64,000 nt of DNA from the NCBI GenBank assembly GCA_963659365.1, contig CAVKTI010000002.1, forward strand, positions 1 to 64,000. Reading direction: 5' to 3'. How positions within the stretch are numbered: the first letter of the stretch is position 1; the number at the start of each line of letters is the position of its first letter. The position numbers and the translations under genes were made by a program. Below are positions 60,665-64,000 of this stretch, in pieces. This stretch comes from W0P28-013 sp963659365. GTDB taxonomy: Bacteria; Bacteroidota; Bacteroidia; Bacteroidales; Paludibacteraceae. The notes below the pieces were generated by a model, which made no database searches, was not told the origin of the DNA, and was given only the letters and a program-made list of their open reading frames with translations.

Positions 60665-61684
60665 ATGTCAGAAAAGAGAAGTTTGATCGGCTGCAATCTG
60701 TCCGAAATGCAGACCATCGCCGCCGAATTGGGCATGCCGCGATTCGCCGCCAAGCAGTTGCTGCATTGGCTCTACACCAAGCGCGCCACCGCCATCGAGG
60801 CGATGACCGACATCTCGGCGAAAAATCGCGCTTTGTTGGCCGAAAAGTACGAAATCGGGCTGCAAAGTCCGCTGCACGAGGTCGTTTCGACCGACGGCAC
60901 GAAAAAATATCTGTTCCAAACGCAGCACGGCTTGGTCGAAACGGTTTACATTCCCGACGACGACCGCGCCACGCTCTGTGTGTCGTGTCAAGTGGGCTGC
61001 AAAATGAACTGCGCCTTCTGCATGACGGGTAAACAGGGTTGGAGCGGCAATCTGTCGGCGGCCGAGATAATGAACCAGATTCTCGCCGTGCCCGACAGTG
61101 CGCAACTGACCAACATTGTCTTCATGGGCATGGGCGAGCCGTTCGACAATACGAACGAAATTCTGAAAGCGCTCGAAATTCTCACTGCGCCGTGGGGACT
61201 GGCGTGGAGTCCGCGCCGCATCACGGTTTCTACTGTCGGTCTGCTGCCCGGTTTGCGGCAGTTTTTGGCGCAGAGCGAAGCGCATTTGGCGGTCAGTCTG
61301 CACAATCCTTTTGCCGACGGTCGCTTGCAGATGATGCCCGCCGAAAAGGCGTTCCCGATAGAAACGGTGGTAGCCGAACTCAAACGGCACGACTTTGCGC
61401 ACCAACGCCGCCTCTCGTTCGAGTACATCGTGTTCGAGGGCGTGAACGACACACCGCGCCACGCACGCCAACTGGTGCGCCTGCTCGACGGACTGCCGTG
61501 CCGCATCAATCTGATTCGTTTTCATCGCATTCCGGGCGTGGAATGGCACAGCCCATCGGAGGAACGCATGGTGTGGCTGCGCGACTATTTGACCGAAAAT
61601 GGGCTGATTTGCACCATTCGCCGCTCGCGTGGCGAGGACATCGCCGCCGCCTGTGGCCTGCTATCGACCAACGAAAAACACTGA
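60665..61684 (+). CDS. rlmN: Dual-specificity 23S rRNA/tRNA adenine C2-methyltransferase
   Basis: This 339-residue radical-SAM enzyme methylates A2503 of 23S rRNA and A37 of some tRNAs. The iron-sulfur motif is CKMNCAFCMTG (CxxxCxxC, near residues 116-123). FMGMGEPFDN and STVGLLPGL follow, and a catalytic Cys lies in AAACGLL near the C-terminus. Length and order are typical. It begins eight bases after a strong terminator and no TAnnTTTG element lies between, so its promoter must be inside or upstream of the terminator. Confidence 0.94.
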   Translation: MSEKRSLIGCNLSEMQTIAAELGMPRFAAKQLLHWLYTKRATAIEAMTDISAKNRALLAEKYEIGLQSPLHEVVSTDGTKKYLFQTQHGLVETVYIPDDDRATLCVSCQVGCKMNCAFCMTGKQGWSGNLSAAEIMNQILAVPDSAQLTNIVFMGMGEPFDNTNEILKALEILTAPWGLAWSPRRITVSTVGLLPGLRQFLAQSEAHLAVSLHNPFADGRLQMMPAEKAFPIETVVAELKRHDFAHQRRLSFEYIVFEGVNDTPRHARQLVRLLDGLPCRINLIRFHRIPGVEWHSPSEERMVWLRDYLTENGLICTIRRSRGEDIAAACGLLSTNEKH

Positions 61685-61741
61685 CAATCAACGCATTACA
61701 AACTCCACCCACAACCTATTGCACCAAAACAATAAAATCGC

Positions 61742-61749
61742 TAACTTTG
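61742..61749 (+). promoter_or_regulatory. Candidate -7 element for the GldA-like/ruvB genes
   Basis: TAACTTTG is the only good match upstream of 62072; it would give a leader of about 315 nt made of repeats. Confidence 0.4.
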
Positions 61750-61755
61750 CTTTTT

Positions 61756-61774
61756 GTTAGTAGCAAGTAGCAAG
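61756..61774 (+). repeat. GTTAGTAGCAAGTAGCAAG repeat, copy 3 (no gene)
   Basis: Identical to the 3' ends of the T9SS genes at 47113 and 54649, and preceded by TTTTT as at 47113, but here no coding frame leads into it. Confidence 0.85.
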
Positions 61775-62071
61775 AAGCAAGTCGCAAGAAAAGTGAGTAG
61801 TTAGTAGTGAGAAGTTAGCAGTTAGCAGTGTTCTTGAGTTAGGAGTTAGGAGTGAGGAGTGATGCGGCAAAGCCGCAATTTCAAATTTCAAATTTCAAAT
61901 TGTCGGTAGCCGAAACTCCTGAATCTTCAAATTTTCAAATTTTCAAATAAAAAACCAGAAACATAGAAACTTAGAAACAAAAATTGCGGTAGCAATTTTG
62001 AAAAACTAGAAACTAGAAACTAGAAATTAGAAATAAGAAATAAGTTCGCTTCAACAAATAACCTAACTGCC

Positions 62072-62770
62072 TTGTCGTTACACATTGAACATATCAGCAA
62101 ACGCTACGGCGTGAAATTGGCGCTCGACGATGTGTCGCTTCATCTCGATGCGGGCGAAATTGTCGGCTTTTTGGGACCGAATGGCGCAGGCAAATCGACG
62201 CTGATGAAAATCTGCACAGGCGTTGTTTGTCCCGATGCTGGCACGGTGAGCGTGTGCGGTCTGCCGATGAACGCAGAGAATTTGGCGGCGAAACGACTGA
62301 TTGGCTACCTGCCCGAACACAATCCGCTCTATTTGGAAATGTACGTGCGCGAATACCTTATGTTTGTTTCTAGGTTCTATGCCATTCGCAACCGCAAAGC
62401 GCGCATCGACGAGTTGATTGAGCGCATGGGACTCGCCACAGAGTGCGGCAAACGCATCGGGCAGTTGTCGAAAGGCTACCGCCAGCGCGTGGGCTTGGCG
62501 CAGGCCTTGATTCACGACCCACAAGTGCTGCTGCTCGACGAGCCGACCACGGGGCTCGACCCCAACCAACTGCTCGAAATCAGAGCGTTGATTGCCGAAA
62601 TCGGCAAAGAAAAAACGGTGCTTTTCTCCACGCACATCATGCAGGAGGTGCAGGCGTTGTGCCGTCGCATGGTGGTGGTAAATTGCGGCAAAATAGTGGC
62701 CGATGGCGATTTGACCGAAATTGTTGGCGGCGAAACGCTCGAAGAGGCTTTTCACAGATTGACGAAATAA
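62072..62770 (+). CDS. gldA: ABC transporter ATP-binding protein, GldA-like
   Basis: This 232-residue ATPase has Walker A GFLGPNGAGKSTLMK (near 33-45), the Q-loop in IGYLPEHNPLY, signature LSKGYRQRVGLAQAL, Walker B LLLDEPTTGLDP and the switch His in FSTHIMQE. The start region SLHIEHISKRYGVKLALDDV and ending GETLEEAFHRLTK match GldA proteins, which in gliding Bacteroidota act with GldF/GldG; those partners are not in the window. The start codon appears to be TTG, since no ATG precedes Walker A. Seven nt separate it from ruvB, so the two are one operon. Confidence 0.85.
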   Translation: MSLHIEHISKRYGVKLALDDVSLHLDAGEIVGFLGPNGAGKSTLMKICTGVVCPDAGTVSVCGLPMNAENLAAKRLIGYLPEHNPLYLEMYVREYLMFVSRFYAIRNRKARIDELIERMGLATECGKRIGQLSKGYRQRVGLAQALIHDPQVLLLDEPTTGLDPNQLLEIRALIAEIGKEKTVLFSTHIMQEVQALCRRMVVVNCGKIVADGDLTEIVGGETLEEAFHRLTK

Positions 62771-62777
62771 TTACAAC

Positions 62778-63797
62778 ATGGCCGAAGAATTTGACATACA
62801 TCATCAGCAAACGCTTGGCGACAGCGATTTCGATCGCGCTTTGCGGCCGTTGGCTTTTTCCGATTTTCGCGGACAGGCGCAGGTGGTCAAAAACCTGTCG
62901 ATTTTTGTGCAGGCCGCCCGCCAACGCCACGAAAGCCTCGACCATGTGCTGCTCTATGGGCCGCCGGGGCTGGGCAAAACCACGCTCTCGAACATCATTG
63001 CCAACGAACTGGGCGTGGGCTTCAAAGTTACATCGGGGCCAGTGCTCGACAAACCGGGCGATTTGGCGGGGCTGCTCACCAGTTTGGAGCGCAACGATGT
63101 GCTTTTTATCGACGAAATTCACCGCCTCAGCCCGATAGTGGAGGAGTATCTCTATTCGGCGATGGAGGATTTTCGCATCGACATTATGATTGACAAAGGG
63201 CCAAGCGCACGCTCGGTTCAGATTGATTTAGAGCCATTTACGCTGATTGGTGCCACCACACGCAGCGGCTTGCTGACGAGTCCGTTGCGGGCGCGATTCG
63301 GCATAAATTGCCACTTTGAGTACTACGACGAGGCGGTTCTGCACGACATTATCCGCCGCTCGGCCGCCATTCTCGATGTGCCAATCGACAACGATGCCGC
63401 CGACGAAATCGCTTCACGCAGTCGAGGCACGCCGCGTATTGCCAACGCCTTGTTGCGCCGTGTGAGAGATTTTGCGCAAGTGCAGGGCAGTGGTCGCATC
63501 GACATGAAGATAGCGCGCATCGCCCTCGAAGCCCTAAACATCGACAAATACGGTTTGGACGAAATCGACAACAAAATTTTGCTCACCATCATCGACAAAT
63601 TCAGCGGCGGTCCAGTGGGACTTGGCACCATCGCCACGGCTCTGGGCGAGGACGCTGGCACCATCGAAGAGGTGTACGAACCATTTTTGATAAAAGAGGG
63701 TTTTATCAACCGCACGCCACGCGGTCGCGAAGTTACCGCACTGGCCTACAAGCATTTAGGACGAATAAAACCGAGCGAACAAGCAACCCTTTTTTGA
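62778..63797 (+). CDS. ruvB: Holliday junction branch-migration helicase RuvB
   Basis: This 339-residue AAA+ motor drives Holliday junction migration with RuvA. It has LRPLAFSDFRGQAQVVKNL, Walker A GPPGLGKTTL (near 61-70), Walker B LFIDEIHRL, sensor GATTRSGLLTSPLRARFG with the arginine finger, and a winged-helix C-terminus (GGPVGLGTIATALGEDAGTIEEVYEPFLI, TPRGREVTALAYKHLG). Typical length. It lies between the GldA-like gene and a flippase gene. Confidence 0.97.
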   Translation: MAEEFDIHHQQTLGDSDFDRALRPLAFSDFRGQAQVVKNLSIFVQAARQRHESLDHVLLYGPPGLGKTTLSNIIANELGVGFKVTSGPVLDKPGDLAGLLTSLERNDVLFIDEIHRLSPIVEEYLYSAMEDFRIDIMIDKGPSARSVQIDLEPFTLIGATTRSGLLTSPLRARFGINCHFEYYDEAVLHDIIRRSAAILDVPIDNDAADEIASRSRGTPRIANALLRRVRDFAQVQGSGRIDMKIARIALEALNIDKYGLDEIDNKILLTIIDKFSGGPVGLGTIATALGEDAGTIEEVYEPFLIKEGFINRTPRGREVTALAYKHLGRIKPSEQATLF

Positions 63798-63931
63798 ATT
63801 GTCATGACAATTCAAAAAATAAATAATGAATAATTAAAAATGAATAATTAAGAAGAATTTACAAATTTACGAATTTACAAACTTTACGAACTTTATACAC
63901 TTTTAACTTTATACACTTTCACACTAATCCA

Positions 63932-64000
63932 ATGTCTGGACTGAAAAAATTGGCGCAGGAGACCGTGATTTACGGATTGAGCAGCATTGTCGGGAAATTC
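63932..64000 (+). CDS. Start of a polysaccharide/oligosaccharide flippase gene (3' end outside window)
   Basis: Only 23 codons are visible (MSGLKKLAQETVIYGLSSIV then GKF). This start is typical of Wzx/MATE-like polysaccharide biosynthesis membrane proteins, which in Bacteroidales often follow ruvB. The 134-nt gap after ruvB contains TTTACAAATTTACGAATTTAC and CTTTATACACTTT words and no clear TAnnTTTG, so the promoter is uncertain. Confidence 0.6.
   Translation, partial: MSGLKKLAQETVIYGLSSIVGKF

Larger units (their letters stand above)
61685..62071. repeat. Repeat-filled leader between rlmN and the GldA-like gene
   Basis: A -7 element at 61742 is followed by the GTTAGTAGCAAGTAGCAAG repeat (61756-61774), GCAAGTCGCAAG words, TTAGCAGTTAGCAG words, TTTCAAATTTCAAATTTC words, an AAAATTGCGGTAGCAATTTT hairpin and AGAAACTAGAAACTAGAAA words. 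No gene is seen. Confidence 0.7.

Overview
The window is a stretch of a Bacteroidota chromosome, most likely order Bacteroidales. The evidence is the phylum-specific promoter grammar (TTTG, 19-20 nt, TAnnTTTG) upstream of many genes, the absence of Shine-Dalgarno sequences, several secreted proteins with a type IX secretion (T9SS)-like C-terminal tail, a PPi-dependent phosphofructokinase, fused SecDF, a TonB-dependent receptor with DUF4876-like and DUF6850-like partners, and a GldA-like ABC ATPase. I cannot name genus or species; a T9SS-bearing Bacteroidales family is the best guess.

Layout. 1-1.8 kb: an AT-rich, 5'-truncated PIN-domain/membrane-anchor gene, unlike its neighbours. 1.9-30.2 kb: mostly housekeeping genes. 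These are cysK, a PhoH-like ATPase, a lipoprotein, LemA plus a TPM protein plus a GH2 glycosidase, FloA-NfeD, DsbD, an SDR, an M23 peptidase, a Rel (p)ppGpp enzyme, a DEAD-box helicase, PPi-PFK, an envelope operon (TPR - DUF4292-like lipoprotein - EnvC-like - outer-membrane protein - phosphoesterase lipoprotein), YhhQ and LpxK. 30.3-32.0 kb: a decayed IS1634-like element with three frameshifts. 32.1-45.2 kb: a divergent envelope locus. Leftward run a DUF4857-like protein, an ABC permease and ATPase, a PepSY-type membrane protein, a Cys/His-motif lipoprotein and a secreted T9SS protein. Rightward run a TonB-dependent receptor, a DUF4876-like lipoprotein and a DUF6850-like barrel. 45.9-60.6 kb: three T9SS cargo proteins interleaved with SecDF and an AAA/DUF4143 ATPase cassette. 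60.7-64 kb: rlmN, a GldA-like ATPase, ruvB and the start of a flippase.

The least expected content is non-coding. (i) An autonomous, highly structured RNA of about 290 nt (minus strand, 4626-4915) has its own promoter and terminator. (ii) A compact sRNA of about 72 nt (minus strand, 22322-22393) also has its own promoter and terminator. It is the reverse complement of a translation-start region and matches, over 14 consecutive bases at identical spacing from ATG, the leader of the T9SS cargo gene at 52540. (iii) Almost every long intergenic gap is built from a small vocabulary of palindromic and tandem modules, some lying between a promoter and the gene it serves. (iv) Several genes have the -7 promoter element only 4-7 nt before ATG, implying leaderless or nearly leaderless mRNAs.

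No tRNA, rRNA or CRISPR array was seen. All family names come from reading motifs; no database search was run.
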